Assembly (NCBI RefSeq): GCF_000657795.2
Contig: NZ_JHEP02000003.1
Span: 186,001 to 250,000, forward strand
Direction: 5' to 3'
Length of the DNA: 64,000 bases
From: Bordetella pseudohinzii
GTDB lineage: Bacteria > Pseudomonadota > Gammaproteobacteria > Burkholderiales > Burkholderiaceae_B
The notes beneath the pieces were generated by a model. It saw nothing but the letters and a program-made list of their open reading frames with translations. It was not told where the DNA came from and ran no database searches. Position 1 is the stretch's first letter; every line of letters begins with the position of its first letter. This document shows, one piece after another, positions 7,480 to 16,228 of the stretch. A program made the translations under genes and the position numbers.

Positions 7480-8637
7480 ATGAAGATGTGGAGAGGGTTG
7501 CTGGGGGCTGGTGCATTACTGGTTGGCAACATGGCTTTTGCCCAGGTGCGGGATATGCCGGGCGGACCGCGTGTCAATCAGCTGAATTTGCATGAGGGCG
7601 TGACGCAAATCGCGCGCGATGCGATGTGGCTGCACTGGATGATGCTCACGATCTGTATCGTGATCTTCATCGGCGTGTTCGGTGTGATGTTCTATTCCAT
7701 CTGGGCGCACCGGCGCTCGCGTGGCCATAAGGCGGCCACGTTTCACGAGCATCTGGGCGTCGAGGTCGCCTGGACCGTCATTCCTTTCATTATCGTCATC
7801 GCCATGGCGCTGCCGGCCACGCGGACCGTGGTCGCCATGAAAGACACTTCCAGCCCGGACCTGACCGTCAAGGTCACCGGCTACCAATGGAAGTGGGGCT
7901 ATGAATACCTGGACGGCGAAGCCAGCGGCATCAAATTCCTCTCCACGCTGTCCACGCCGCGCGCGCAGATCGAGAACCGCGAGCCCAAGGGGGAGTTCTA
8001 CCTCATGGAGGTGGACAACCATATGGTCGTGCCCGTGGACAAGAAAGTCCGCGTGGTCTTGACCGCCGGCGACGTCATCCATTCCTGGATGGTGCCGGAA
8101 TTCGGCGTCAAGCAGGACGCCATCCCGGGCTTTCTGCGCGACACCTGGTTCCGCGCCGAAAAGGTGGGCATCTACCGCGGGCAGTGCGCCGAATTGTGCG
8201 GCAAGGACCACGCCTTCATGCCCATCGTGGTCGAGGTCAAGTCGCAGGCCGATTACGACGCCTGGGTGGCCGAGCAGAAAAAGCTCATGGCCGCGCAAGC
8301 CGACGATCCCAACAAGGAATGGACCCAGGCCGAACTGATCGCCCGCGGCGAGAAAGTCTTCGCCAGCACCTGTGTGGCCTGTCACCAGGCCAACGGCAAG
8401 GGCATTCCGGGCTCCTTCCCGGCCCTGGACGGCGATCCCGTCGTGCTGGGTCCCAAGGGCGCGCAGATCAATACCGTGCTCAAGGGTAAGCCCGGCACGG
8501 CCATGGCCGCCTTCGGCGGCCAGCTCAACGACGTCGAAATTGCGGCGGCGATTACCTATACGCGCAACGCCTGGAGCAACGCAGGCAAGGGACAGGACCC
8601 CATGGTCCAGCCCAAGGACGTTGCGGCCGCGCGTTGA
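7480..8637 (+). CDS. coxB: Cytochrome c oxidase subunit II with C-terminal cytochrome c domain
   Basis: A 385-residue subunit II of the heme-copper terminal oxidase. After a signal peptide (cleavage near residue 21, AFA-QV) there are two transmembrane helices, then the periplasmic CuA cupredoxin domain with ligands C236-x3-C240-x3-H244 and M247. A C-terminal cytochrome c domain carries the heme motif C298-V-A-C301-H302 and a distal Met region. The fused cytochrome c makes this a caa3-like subunit that can accept electrons from soluble cytochrome c or quinol-cytochrome c reductase. ATG 7480 follows GAGGT; the longer frame starting at 7402 would mask the signal peptide. First gene of the oxidase operon. 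Confidence 0.95.
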   Translation: MKMWRGLLGAGALLVGNMAFAQVRDMPGGPRVNQLNLHEGVTQIARDAMWLHWMMLTICIVIFIGVFGVMFYSIWAHRRSRGHKAATFHEHLGVEVAWTVIPFIIVIAMALPATRTVVAMKDTSSPDLTVKVTGYQWKWGYEYLDGEASGIKFLSTLSTPRAQIENREPKGEFYLMEVDNHMVVPVDKKVRVVLTAGDVIHSWMVPEFGVKQDAIPGFLRDTWFRAEKVGIYRGQCAELCGKDHAFMPIVVEVKSQADYDAWVAEQKKLMAAQADDPNKEWTQAELIARGEKVFASTCVACHQANGKGIPGSFPALDGDPVVLGPKGAQINTVLKGKPGTAMAAFGGQLNDVEIAAAITYTRNAWSNAGKGQDPMVQPKDVAAAR

Positions 8638-8690
8638 GCGCGGTCCCCCCGCTGTTTTAAGAAGCTGTTTCCGTAGATACAGATATAGCG

Positions 8691-8714
8691 CCGGTCCCCT
8701 TGGACAGGGACCGG
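8691..8714 (+). promoter_or_regulatory. Stem-loop in the coxB-coxA intergenic region
   Basis: Perfect 8-bp inverted repeat CCGGTCCC (8691-8698) / GGGACCGG (8707-8714) with an 8-base loop, 25 bp before the coxA start and just ahead of its AAGGAG. It has no T-run. It may act as an mRNA processing or stability element that sets the subunit I to subunit II ratio; this role is inferred. Confidence 0.55.
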
Positions 8715-8738
8715 TGGATCAGCAGGAAGGAGTCCACC

Positions 8739-10340
8739 ATGAGCAGCGTCATAGTCGATCACGTGTCGCCGGGCCACGGCCACGATGACCACCACCACGC
8801 CACCCCCACGGGCTGGCGCCGCTGGCTGTTTGCTACCAACCACAAAGACATCGGGACGATGTATCTCATCTTCTCGTTCGTCATGCTGCTGGAAGGCGGC
8901 ACGCTGGCCTTGCTGTTGCGCACCGAGCTCTTCGAACCGGGCCTGCAGTTCTTCCGGCCCGAGCTGTTCAACCAGTTCACCACCATGCACGGCCTGATCA
9001 TGGTGTTCGGCGCCATCATGCCGGCCTTCGTGGGCTTCGCGAACTGGATGATCCCGCTGCAGATCGGGGCATCGGACATGGCGTTCGCGCGCATGAATAA
9101 CTTCAGCTTCTGGCTGCTGCCGGTGGCGGGCATCATGCTGACCGTGTCCTTCTTCGTGCCTGGCGGCGCCACGGCCGCCGGCTGGACGCTGTACGCGCCG
9201 CTGTCCACCCAGATGGGACCGGGCATGGACCTGGCCATTTTCGCCATGCACATCATGGGCGCCTCGTCCATCATGGGCGCGATCAACATCATCGTCACCA
9301 TCCTGAACATGCGCGCGCCCGGCATGACGCTGATGAAGATGCCGCTGTTCTGCTGGACCTGGCTGATCACGGCTTTCCTGCTGATCGCGGTGCTGCCGGT
9401 GCTGGCCGCGGCCATCACCATGGTGTTGACCGACCGCCATTTCGGCACGGGCTTTTTCAACGCCGCCGCCGGCGGCGACCCGGTGCTCTACCAGCATGTG
9501 TTCTGGTTCTTCGGGCATCCCGAGGTCTACATCATGATCCTGCCGGCTTTCGGCATCGTGTCGGCCATCGTGCCGGCCTTCGCCCGCAAGCCGCTCTTCG
9601 GCTATGCCTCCATGGTGTACGCCACGGCCTCCATCGCTGTGCTGTCCTTCATCGTCTGGGCGCACCATATGTTCACCACCGGCATGCCGGTGACCGGGCA
9701 GCTGTACTTCATGTACGCCACGATGCTGATCTCCATCCCGACCGGGGTGAAGGTCTTCAACTGGGTGGCCACGATGTGGCGCGGCTCGATGACCTTCGAG
9801 ACCCCGATGCTGTTCGCGGTGGGCTTTATCTTCGTGTTCACCATGGGCGGCTTCACCGGCCTGATCCTGTCGGTGGCGCCCATCGATATCCAGGTGCACG
9901 ACACCTATTACGTGGTGGCGCACTTCCACTATGTGCTGGTGGCCGGTTCGCTGTTCGCCCTGTTCGCGGGCACGTATTACTGGCTGCCTAAGTGGACGGG
10001 CCGCATGTACAGCGAAAAGCTGGGCAAGCTGCATTTCTGGTCCTCGCTGATTTCCTTCAACGTGACCTTCTTCCCCATGCACTTCCTGGGCCTGGCCGGC
10101 ATGCCGCGCCGCTACGCCGACTACGCCGCCCAATTCACGACTTTCCACCAGATCGCCACCATCGGCGCCTTCTGGTTCGGCCTGTCGCAGCTGATCTTCC
10201 TGTGGGCGGTGATCCGCTGCTACCGCGGCAAGGGAGAAACGGCCGCCGCCAAGCCCTGGGACGGCGCCGAAGGCCTGGAATGGACGGTGCCCTCGCCCGC
10301 GCCCTTCCATACCTTTGAAACGCCGCCGCAGGTCAAATGA
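8739..10340 (+). CDS. coxA: Cytochrome c oxidase subunit I
   Basis: A 533-residue catalytic subunit with 12 transmembrane helices, binding heme a, heme a3 and CuB. Seen in the sequence: [10 protein letters not shown] near the low-spin heme ligand, the CuB/cross-linked site [15 protein letters not shown] for the CuB histidines, and VVAHFHYVL for the heme a3/heme a histidine pair. A His-rich N-terminus ([10 protein letters not shown]) is common in betaproteobacterial CoxA. The start at 8739 is set by AAGGAG at 8727-8732. The stop overlaps the start of the next gene (ATGA). It is the oxygen-reducing proton pump of the inner membrane. Confidence 0.97.
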   Translation: MSSVIVDHVSPGHGHDDHHHATPTGWRRWLFATNHKDIGTMYLIFSFVMLLEGGTLALLLRTELFEPGLQFFRPELFNQFTTMHGLIMVFGAIMPAFVGFANWMIPLQIGASDMAFARMNNFSFWLLPVAGIMLTVSFFVPGGATAAGWTLYAPLSTQMGPGMDLAIFAMHIMGASSIMGAINIIVTILNMRAPGMTLMKMPLFCWTWLITAFLLIAVLPVLAAAITMVLTDRHFGTGFFNAAAGGDPVLYQHVFWFFGHPEVYIMILPAFGIVSAIVPAFARKPLFGYASMVYATASIAVLSFIVWAHHMFTTGMPVTGQLYFMYATMLISIPTGVKVFNWVATMWRGSMTFETPMLFAVGFIFVFTMGGFTGLILSVAPIDIQVHDTYYVVAHFHYVLVAGSLFALFAGTYYWLPKWTGRMYSEKLGKLHFWSSLISFNVTFFPMHFLGLAGMPRRYADYAAQFTTFHQIATIGAFWFGLSQLIFLWAVIRCYRGKGETAAAKPWDGAEGLEWTVPSPAPFHTFETPPQVK

Positions 10341-10474
10341 GCGCCGTCATGACACCCGAGCAGCGCCGCCGCAACCGCATCGCCGGGCTGATCCTGCTGG
10401 CTTTCGTGCTGGCGGTGTTCGGCTGGACCTTCGTGCGCGGCGCGGGCTTCCTGGCCCGGATGGCGGGACAGTAG
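10337..10474 (+). CDS. Cytochrome oxidase small assembly protein (single-helix, 45 residues)
   Basis: A 45-residue protein: a basic N-terminus (EQRRRNR) followed by one transmembrane helix (about 15-35). Its ATG overlaps the coxA stop (ATGA) and its stop is 4 bp before the DUF2970 gene, so the three are translationally coupled. Small proteins at exactly this position are annotated in Burkholderiales as cytochrome oxidase small assembly protein; they usually precede ctaG/cox11, which is missing here. Confidence 0.75.
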   Translation: MSAVMTPEQRRRNRIAGLILLAFVLAVFGWTFVRGAGFLARMAGQ

Positions 10475-10478
10475 AGCC

Positions 10479-10703
10479 ATGAGCGAAGACCTGCACCAGG
10501 CCGCGCAGCGCAAGCTGAATTTTTTCCAGACGCTCAAGGCGATCGCTTGGGCTTTCTTCGGTGTGCGCAAGGGCGCCGGCTATAGCGAGGACATTTCCCG
10601 GTTGAATCCGGTCCATGTCATCCTGGCTGGCCTGCTGGGCGCAGTGATATTCGTCGTCGTGCTGGTCATGATCGTCCGTTGGGCGGTCTCCAGCCTGACC
10701 TGA
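10479..10703 (+). CDS. DUF2970 membrane protein of the oxidase operon
   Basis: A 74-residue protein with the DUF2970 pattern: an amphipathic N-terminus (FFQTLKAIAWAFFGVRK), a conserved polar middle, and one C-terminal transmembrane helix (about 46-70). The family is found almost only between coxA and coxC in betaproteobacteria; its role is unknown but presumably concerns oxidase assembly or stability. A 4-bp gap separates it from the preceding small protein. Confidence 0.85.
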   Translation: MSEDLHQAAQRKLNFFQTLKAIAWAFFGVRKGAGYSEDISRLNPVHVILAGLLGAVIFVVVLVMIVRWAVSSLT

Positions 10704-10736
10704 GCAACTTACAACTATCGTTGCAGGGAGAGAACC

Positions 10737-11612
10737 ATGAGTGCAAGCCACTCGGCTCAAGGTAAAGAGGCGCCGTACTACTATGTGCCGGCGGACTCCG
10801 GCCACCCCGTGCGCACCGCGCTGGCCCTGTTGGTCGTCGGCCTGGGCGCGGCGGCCTGGGTCAACGGCGTGGGCTGGGGCAAGTGGGCCGTCCTGGCCGG
10901 CTTCCTGGGCGTGATCGCCGTGCTGTATTTCTGGTTTGGCGACGCCATCGCCGAATCTGAGGGCGGGCTGTTCAGCAAGCGCGTGGACCTTTCCTACCGC
11001 TGGGGGATGAGCTGGTTCATCTTCTCGGAGGTGATGTTCTTCGCGGGCTTTTTCGGCGCGCTGTGGTACGTGCGCACGATCACCACGCCCTGGCTGGGGG
11101 ATATGGACCACCGGCTGCTGCTGTGGCCGGACTTCCAGGCGGTATGGCCCAATTTCGGGCCGGCCGGCGTGGTCGAGCATTTCCAGACCGTGGGCCCCTT
11201 CTGGCTGCCCACCATCAACACCGCCCTGCTCTTGACCTCGGGCGTGACGCTGACCATCTCGCACCATGCGCTGCGCGCCAACCATCGCGGCTCGGCCATC
11301 TTCTGGCTGGCGGCCACCGTGCTGCTGGGCTTTACCTTCGTGGCCTGCCAGGCCTATGAATACCACCATGCCTATTCCGAGCTGAACCTGAAGTTCAATT
11401 CGGGCGCCTATGGTTCGCTGTTCTACATGCTCACGGGCTTTCACGGCTTTCATGTGATCATGGGCGCGACCATGCTGACCGTGATCCTGGTGCGCCTGAT
11501 CCGCGGCCACTTCACCGCCGATCATCACTTCGGCTTCGAGGGCGCGGCCTGGTACTGGCACTTCGTGGACGTGGTCTGGCTGGGCCTGTATCTGTTCGTC
11601 TACTGGTTCTGA
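10737..11612 (+). CDS. coxC: Cytochrome c oxidase subunit III
   Basis: A 291-residue, seven-helix membrane subunit. Conserved features include FIFSEVMFFAGFF, a long loop between helices, the SGVTLTISHHAL stretch, FHGFHVIMG and the C-terminal WHFVDVVWLGLYLFVYW, where the conserved H-F-V-D-V-V-W is a signature of the family. It stabilises subunit I and proton uptake. RBS AGGGAGAG precedes ATG 10737. It ends the first block of the operon, ahead of a terminator-like hairpin. Confidence 0.96.
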   Translation: MSASHSAQGKEAPYYYVPADSGHPVRTALALLVVGLGAAAWVNGVGWGKWAVLAGFLGVIAVLYFWFGDAIAESEGGLFSKRVDLSYRWGMSWFIFSEVMFFAGFFGALWYVRTITTPWLGDMDHRLLLWPDFQAVWPNFGPAGVVEHFQTVGPFWLPTINTALLLTSGVTLTISHHALRANHRGSAIFWLAATVLLGFTFVACQAYEYHHAYSELNLKFNSGAYGSLFYMLTGFHGFHVIMGATMLTVILVRLIRGHFTADHHFGFEGAAWYWHFVDVVWLGLYLFVYWF

Positions 11613-11633
11613 GCGCCCCGCCGCCAGCCGCGC

Positions 11634-11662
11634 AATGCCCCCGGCGACGGGGGCATTCGTTT
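11634..11662 (+). terminator. Terminator after coxC
   Basis: Stem AATGCCCCC (11634-11642) / GGGGGCATT (11649-11657) with a 6-base loop, followed by CGTTT. The weak T-run means partial readthrough toward SURF1 is possible. Confidence 0.75.
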
Positions 11663-11675
11663 CATGGCGGGGCCG

Positions 11676-11876
11676 TCAACGCAGGCCGGTGCTCTGTATC
11701 CAGCCGAAGTAATGGGCGATGAGCACGAACAGAAAGAGCGCCACGGACAGGCCGATGCGCACGGTAAGCGCATTGACGGTACGGTTGGTGCTGCCTTTAT
11801 CCTTCATCAGATAGACCAGGGCCGACCCCAGGCTGGCCAGGATACCGATGAAGGCCACGACGACGATGACACGCAT
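11676..11876 (-). CDS. Twin-transmembrane DUF2909 protein
   Basis: A 66-residue protein with two helices (about 3-24 and 41-60) joined by a basic loop (KDKGSTNRTVNALTVR), matching the DUF2909 / twin-transmembrane family found beside the SURF1 gene in betaproteobacteria. It is encoded against the oxidase operon, between coxC and SURF1. The start at 11876 gives the family length; in-frame extension upstream runs into SURF1. The function is unknown, perhaps oxidase assembly. Confidence 0.85.
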   Translation of the reverse strand: MRVIVVVAFIGILASLGSALVYLMKDKGSTNRTVNALTVRIGLSVALFLFVLIAHYFGWIQSTGLR

Positions 11877-11910
11877 TCCGGCCTCCGTTGAAAACAAAAT
11901 TATTGCAGAC

Positions 11911-12681
11911 ATGGCGCGACCGCACTCGACCCGACTTACCCTGATAGCCCTGCTTTTGCTGGCTGGGGTCGTGGCGGTGACCGTGTCGCTGGGGCGCTGG
12001 CAGCTGCACCGCGCCGACGAGCGGCGCGCCGTGCTGGCGGCGATCGAATCCGGCCGCGGCCAGGCGCCTCTTGAATTGCGCGCCGACAGCGGCGGCCGGC
12101 CGGGCGGATTCGCTCCCTGGCGGCCGGCGCGCGCCCAGGGCCAGTGGCTCGCGCAGTACAGCGTCTGGCTGGACAACCGCAATCACGATGGCCGCCCCGG
12201 GTATTGGCTGGCCACGCCGCTGCAGCTCGCCCCGGGCGGCCCCGCCGTGCTGGTGCTGCGCGGCTGGCTGGCGCGCCAGCCTGGGACCGCGCCCGTCGCG
12301 CCGCCCGCGCCGGCCGGTCCGGTGACGGTGCACGGCGAGCTGGCCGAGCGCGTGCCGCGCCTGTTCGAGCTGTGGAATATGGGCGGCGCCGGCGGCCTGC
12401 CCGCCCGCCTGGCCCCGGGCCAGCTGCCCGCCGTGCAGAACCTGGACCTGGCCGCCTACGGGCAGGCCACCGGGCTGGCGCTCTTGCCCGTGGTCTTGAT
12501 GCAGACCGCATCCGAGGACGACGGCTTGCTGCGCGATTGGCCCCAGCCGTCCGTCGATTTTCATCAGAACCAGGGCTATGCCCTGCAGTGGTTCTCCTTT
12601 GCAACCATCGCCGTGCTGGCCTGGGTGGCGGTGGCCGTCAGGGCCTGGCGCCGCCGCTCCCGAGGAAGCCCCCTGCCATGA
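11911..12681 (+). CDS. SURF1 family cytochrome oxidase assembly protein
   Basis: A 256-residue SURF1/Shy1 protein: one N-terminal and one C-terminal transmembrane helix (about 8-28 and 222-243) flanking a periplasmic domain. Conserved elements are LGRWQLHRADER after helix 1, the G.W......WLDNR segment, PGYWLATPL, a V.RGWL motif and the final NQGYALQWFSFA helix entry. SURF1 helps insert heme a into subunit I. ATG 11911 follows the divergent DUF2909 start by 34 bp, so both promoters lie there or SURF1 is read through from coxC. Its stop overlaps the next start (ATGA). Confidence 0.92.
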   Translation: MARPHSTRLTLIALLLLAGVVAVTVSLGRWQLHRADERRAVLAAIESGRGQAPLELRADSGGRPGGFAPWRPARAQGQWLAQYSVWLDNRNHDGRPGYWLATPLQLAPGGPAVLVLRGWLARQPGTAPVAPPAPAGPVTVHGELAERVPRLFELWNMGGAGGLPARLAPGQLPAVQNLDLAAYGQATGLALLPVVLMQTASEDDGLLRDWPQPSVDFHQNQGYALQWFSFATIAVLAWVAVAVRAWRRRSRGSPLP

Positions 12682-13286
12682 TTTGCGCGCCCGCCATGCC
12701 CCGTAAAGCCTCGCTGCTGCCCATGGTCTTGATTTTCCTGTGCGCCCTGGCGCCCATCGTGGCCGCGGTGGTGGTTTATTACAACCCCCAGTGGTGGCCG
12801 GATGATGCCAGCAACTACGGCAGGCTGGTCCAGCCGCAGCGGCCCTTGCCCGGCGCCGGCGAGCTCGCGCTGACCACGCTGGACGGCAAGGCCTTCGATC
12901 CGGCCTCGCTCAAGGGGCAGTGGCTGCTGGTGTCGGTGGACCAGGCCGAATGCCCCGAGGCGTGTGCGCGTAAACTATTCATTGCGCGCAATGCGCACGC
13001 CAGCCAGGGCAAGAACGTCGATCGCGTCACGCGCGTGTGGTTCATCACCGACGATGCCGCCGTCCCCCAGAAGGTGCTCGATGCCTACCAGGGCACCCTC
13101 ATGCTGCGCGCGCGCGCCGATCAATTGGCCCGTTTCCTGCCGCCGGATCCCGCCGGCGGCCTGCTCGGGCCTATCTGGGTGGTTGACCCCCTGGGCAACC
13201 TGATGTTGCAGTTCCCCGCCGATGCCGATGGCGTCAAGGTGCGCAAGGATCTCAGCAGGCTTTTGTATAACTCGCGTATTGGCTGA
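12678..13286 (+). CDS. SCO/thioredoxin-like membrane-anchored protein of the oxidase operon
   Basis: A 202-residue protein with an N-terminal anchor (about 14-34) and a periplasmic thioredoxin-like domain. A C92-x3-C96 motif (CPEAC) sits where SCO proteins have CPDVC, and IWVVDPLGNLML resembles the SCO C-terminal beta-strand; the SCO histidine (D.DH) is not evident, so copper delivery is uncertain. ATG 12678 overlaps the SURF1 stop; ATG 12696 is an alternative. The position between SURF1 and heme A synthase is the usual one for this uncharacterised protein in Burkholderiales. Confidence 0.8.
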   Translation: MICAPAMPRKASLLPMVLIFLCALAPIVAAVVVYYNPQWWPDDASNYGRLVQPQRPLPGAGELALTTLDGKAFDPASLKGQWLLVSVDQAECPEACARKLFIARNAHASQGKNVDRVTRVWFITDDAAVPQKVLDAYQGTLMLRARADQLARFLPPDPAGGLLGPIWVVDPLGNLMLQFPADADGVKVRKDLSRLLYNSRIG

Positions 13287-13290
13287 GTCC

Positions 13291-14304
13291 ATGGACCGCA
13301 TCGTTCAACGCTACCGCAAACTCGTTTTCTTCACCTGGTTTCTCACGCTGGACCTGATCATGTTCGGCGCCTTCGTGCGCCTGACGGATTCGGGCCTGGG
13401 CTGTCCGGACTGGCCCGGCTGCTACGGCAAGGTCACGCCGCTGGGCGCGCTGCCCGACATCCACCAGGCCGCCAGCGACATGCCTTTCGGGCCGGTCACC
13501 CTGTCCAAGGCCTGGATCGAAATGATCCACCGCTATGTGGGCGCTTTCCTGGGCATGCTCATCATCGCCATCGTCTACATGGCCTGGCGCTACCGCCGCC
13601 AGCTGGGGCGCTCGCCCGCGCTGGCCACGGTGTCGCTGGCGGCGGTCTGCGTGCAGGGCGCTTTCGGCGCCTGGACGGTCACCCACAAACTCATGCCGGC
13701 CGTGGTGACGGCCCACCTGGTGCTCGGCCTGTCGCTGCTGGCCCTGATGACCTGGCTGGCCGCGCGCGAACGGCCCCATCTGCCCGTGCCGGCCATCGCG
13801 GTCCGGCTGCGGCCCTGGATGGCGGGCGGGCTGGTCCTGCTGGCCGTCCAGGTGACGCTGGGCGGCTGGGTCAGCACCAATTACGCCGCGCTGGCCTGCA
13901 TGGATTTCCCCACCTGCCATGGCCAATGGGCGCCCGAGATGGACTTCCATGGCGGCTTTTCGGTGATCCGGGGCCTGGGCGAGCTGCCCTCGGGAGAGAT
14001 GATTTCCCAGAGCGCGCTGACGGCCATCCACTGGGTGCACCGCAACTTTGCGTTCATTGTCTTTGTCTATATGGGCATCCTGGCCTGGCGCCTGCGCGCG
14101 CTGGCCGGGCTGTCGGGCCCGGGCCGACTGATGCTGGCCTTGCTGGCGGCACAATTGGTGACGGGTCTGACCACGATTTTCTTCCAGTGGCCGCTGCTGA
14201 TCGCCGTGCTGCATAACGGCGGGGCCGCGGGCCTGGTCCTGGCCTCGGTGCTGGCGCTCGTGCGCCTGGCGACGGCGGGCGGTCCGCCGCTGCGCAGGCT
14301 TTGA
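13291..14304 (+). CDS. ctaA: Heme A synthase (COX15/CtaA)
   Basis: A 337-residue, eight-helix inner-membrane enzyme that oxidises the C8 methyl of heme O to the formyl of heme A. Family landmarks: FGAFVRLTDSGLGCPDWPGCYG with the conserved Cys pair, WIEMIHRYVG and VTAHLVLG for the N-terminal heme histidines, then AIHWVHRN and AVLHNGGA for the C-terminal pair. ATG 13291 lies 4 bp after the previous stop. Confidence 0.95.
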   Translation: MDRIVQRYRKLVFFTWFLTLDLIMFGAFVRLTDSGLGCPDWPGCYGKVTPLGALPDIHQAASDMPFGPVTLSKAWIEMIHRYVGAFLGMLIIAIVYMAWRYRRQLGRSPALATVSLAAVCVQGAFGAWTVTHKLMPAVVTAHLVLGLSLLALMTWLAARERPHLPVPAIAVRLRPWMAGGLVLLAVQVTLGGWVSTNYAALACMDFPTCHGQWAPEMDFHGGFSVIRGLGELPSGEMISQSALTAIHWVHRNFAFIVFVYMGILAWRLRALAGLSGPGRLMLALLAAQLVTGLTTIFFQWPLLIAVLHNGGAAGLVLASVLALVRLATAGGPPLRRL

Positions 14305-14332
14305 GCGCCGGGGAGGCTAAAATAGGCAAATC

Positions 14333-15229
14333 ATGACGTCCATCGCTGCTTCCCAACCCGGATTGCTGCGCCAGTATCTCGTGCTCACCAAGCCGAGAGT
14401 CACACAGCTTGCTGTGTTCTGCGCCGTGATCGGGATGTTCCTGGCGGTGCCCGGCCTGCCCGACCTCAAGCGTGTGCTTTTCGGCACCGTCGGGATCTGG
14501 CTGCTGGCCGCCGCCGCTTTCGCCATCAATTGCCTGATCGAACAGGAAATCGACGCCCGCATGACGCGCACGGCGCGTCGCGCCACCGCGCGCGGCACGA
14601 TTTCGCCCGCCCAGGTCCTGAGCCTGTCCGGCTTGCTGGGCGGGGCGGGCATGCTGGTGCTCTATCACCTGGTCAATCCGCTGACCATGTGGCTGACCTT
14701 CGCCACCTTCGTGGGCTATGCGGTCATCTACACCGTCATCCTCAAGCCGCGCACGCCGCAGAACATCGTCATCGGCGGGCTGTCGGGCGCCATGCCTCCG
14801 GCGCTGGGCTGGGCCACGGTGGCCAATTCGGTGCCGGCCGAGGCCTGGGTGCTGGTGCTCATCATCTTCATCTGGACCCCGCCGCATTTCTGGGCCCTGG
14901 CGCTGTATCGCACGCAGGACTACGAAAAAGCCGGCCTGCCCATGCTGCCGGTCACCCATGGCAGCAAATACACCCGCCTGCAGATCATGCTCTACAGCTT
15001 CGCGCTGCTGGCCGTGACGCTGCTGCCCTATGCCATGCGCATGAGCGGGGTGCTCTATCTGCTGGCCGCCGTCGGCCTGGGCGCCATCTTCGTGGCCCAG
15101 GCCGTGGGCCTGTATCGCCACTATAGCGACGAGCGTTCGCGGCGCTTGTTCCGCTATTCCATCCTCTATCTGTCGCTGCTGTTCGGCGCGCTGCTGGTGG
15201 ATCATTGGGTCAGCGCCCTCCTGGCCTGA
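14333..15229 (+). CDS. ctaB: Protoheme IX farnesyltransferase (heme O synthase)
   Basis: A 298-residue UbiA-family prenyltransferase with nine predicted helices that adds a farnesyl group to heme B. The first prenyl-diphosphate motif is [15 protein letters not shown], with Glu in place of the usual first Asp, a variant I believe is common in Burkholderiales; the second is the [16 protein letters not shown] segment. [11 protein letters not shown] and [10 protein letters not shown] are family signatures. It follows ctaA by 28 bp and feeds heme O to it. Confidence 0.95.
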   Translation: MTSIAASQPGLLRQYLVLTKPRVTQLAVFCAVIGMFLAVPGLPDLKRVLFGTVGIWLLAAAAFAINCLIEQEIDARMTRTARRATARGTISPAQVLSLSGLLGGAGMLVLYHLVNPLTMWLTFATFVGYAVIYTVILKPRTPQNIVIGGLSGAMPPALGWATVANSVPAEAWVLVLIIFIWTPPHFWALALYRTQDYEKAGLPMLPVTHGSKYTRLQIMLYSFALLAVTLLPYAMRMSGVLYLLAAVGLGAIFVAQAVGLYRHYSDERSRRLFRYSILYLSLLFGALLVDHWVSALLA

Positions 15230-15252
15230 CCTTCCTGACGGGGGTTTGCTTC

Positions 15253-15861
15253 ATGTCCGTGTTTTCGTCCGCCCGCCGCCGGGCCGTGCAGGCCCTCGCC
15301 GGCTTGACCGTCCTGGGGGCCCTGGCCGCCTGCGGCGAGACGCCGCCGCCCTTCAAGGGCAGCGACATCACCGGCACGCAACTGGGCAAGAACATGGCGC
15401 TGACCGACATGAACGGCCAGCCGCGCACGCTGAAGGATTTCGCGGGCAAGGTCACGGTGGTGTTCTTCGGCTTTACGCAATGCCCGGATGTCTGCCCGAC
15501 CTCGCTGGCCGAAATGGCCCAGGTCATGCAGGCCCTGGGGCCGGATGCCGATCGCGTGCAAGTGCTGCTGGTGACGGTGGATCCCGAGCGCGATACGCCG
15601 GAAATCCTCAAGCAATATGTAACGAGCTTCGATAAACGTTTCCTGGCCTTGACCGGAACGCCCGATCAGCTCAGGCAGGCCGCCGCCTCGTTCAAGGCCT
15701 ATTACGCCAAGGTGCCCACCAAGGACGGCGGCTACACCATGGACCACACGGCGGCTTTTTATCTGATCGACGGCAAGGGCGAATCGCGCGTGCTGGCCAA
15801 CAACACCCTGGGCGCCCAGGCGCTGGCCAACGATATCAAGCTGCTGGTCGACGGCCGCTGA
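15253..15861 (+). CDS. SCO1/SenC copper chaperone lipoprotein
   Basis: A 202-residue protein with a lipoprotein signal (ALAAC, lipidated Cys at 27) and a thioredoxin fold. The copper motif C77-P-D-V-C81-P and the distal histidine in the MDHTAAFYLID segment are all present, so it should bind Cu and deliver it to the CuA centre of CoxB. ATG 15253 gives the complete signal peptide. The gene ends the operon; its stop codon lies in a 7-bp hairpin, CTGAACC/GGTTCAG (15858-15877), that also contains the stop of the convergent DUF3717 gene. Confidence 0.92.
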   Translation: MSVFSSARRRAVQALAGLTVLGALAACGETPPPFKGSDITGTQLGKNMALTDMNGQPRTLKDFAGKVTVVFFGFTQCPDVCPTSLAEMAQVMQALGPDADRVQVLLVTVDPERDTPEILKQYVTSFDKRFLALTGTPDQLRQAAASFKAYYAKVPTKDGGYTMDHTAAFYLIDGKGESRVLANNTLGAQALANDIKLLVDGR

Positions 15862-15873
15862 ACCGCGCCAGGT

Positions 15874-16101
15874 TCAGGATGCTTGCATGGCGGCGCGCCA
15901 GCCATCGTAGGCCTGGCGGGCGGTCGGACCCAGTTCGTCCAGGCCCAGGGTCTGGCGGCGCGCCATGATCATCATCGCGTAGGGCGTGGCCAGCGCGGCC
16001 GCTTCGGCGCACAATCGCGCCTCTTCCCCTTGGGCAGGCCTGAGATTGCGCCAGTAGTTGATGGCTTGTTCGAGGTCGGTCAGCGGGATGACGGTGTCCA
16101 T
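15874..16101 (-). CDS. DUF3717 family protein
   Basis: A 75-residue soluble, helical protein. The pattern I.LTDLEQAINYWR followed by LC.EA.AL..PYA.MI is that of DUF3717, a family restricted to Burkholderiales and of unknown function. It is convergent with the SCO gene, 12 bp apart. Confidence 0.85.
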   Translation of the reverse strand: MDTVIPLTDLEQAINYWRNLRPAQGEEARLCAEAAALATPYAMMIMARRQTLGLDELGPTARQAYDGWRAAMQAS

Positions 16102-16228
16102 GCTGCATTGTCCCAGAATGCGGCCATCTGTCCATCGGCAAGGCTTTGCAAAGCGTCACCATCGCAATAAGCCGAAATGACGGCCGGGTGCTATACAACG
16201 GGCCGTCTAGTACGCAAGGAGAGCCATT

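Noticed and set aside
8556-10310. 584-codon open frame antisense to coxA
   Set aside because: It is a GC-rich shadow of coxA, full of His/Gln/Gly/Arg low-complexity sequence; coxA is unmistakable on the other strand.
12144-12677. Long N-terminal extension of the SCO-like gene
   Set aside because: It overlaps SURF1 in another frame with Arg/Ala-rich composition; the ATGA overlap at 12678 is the natural start.
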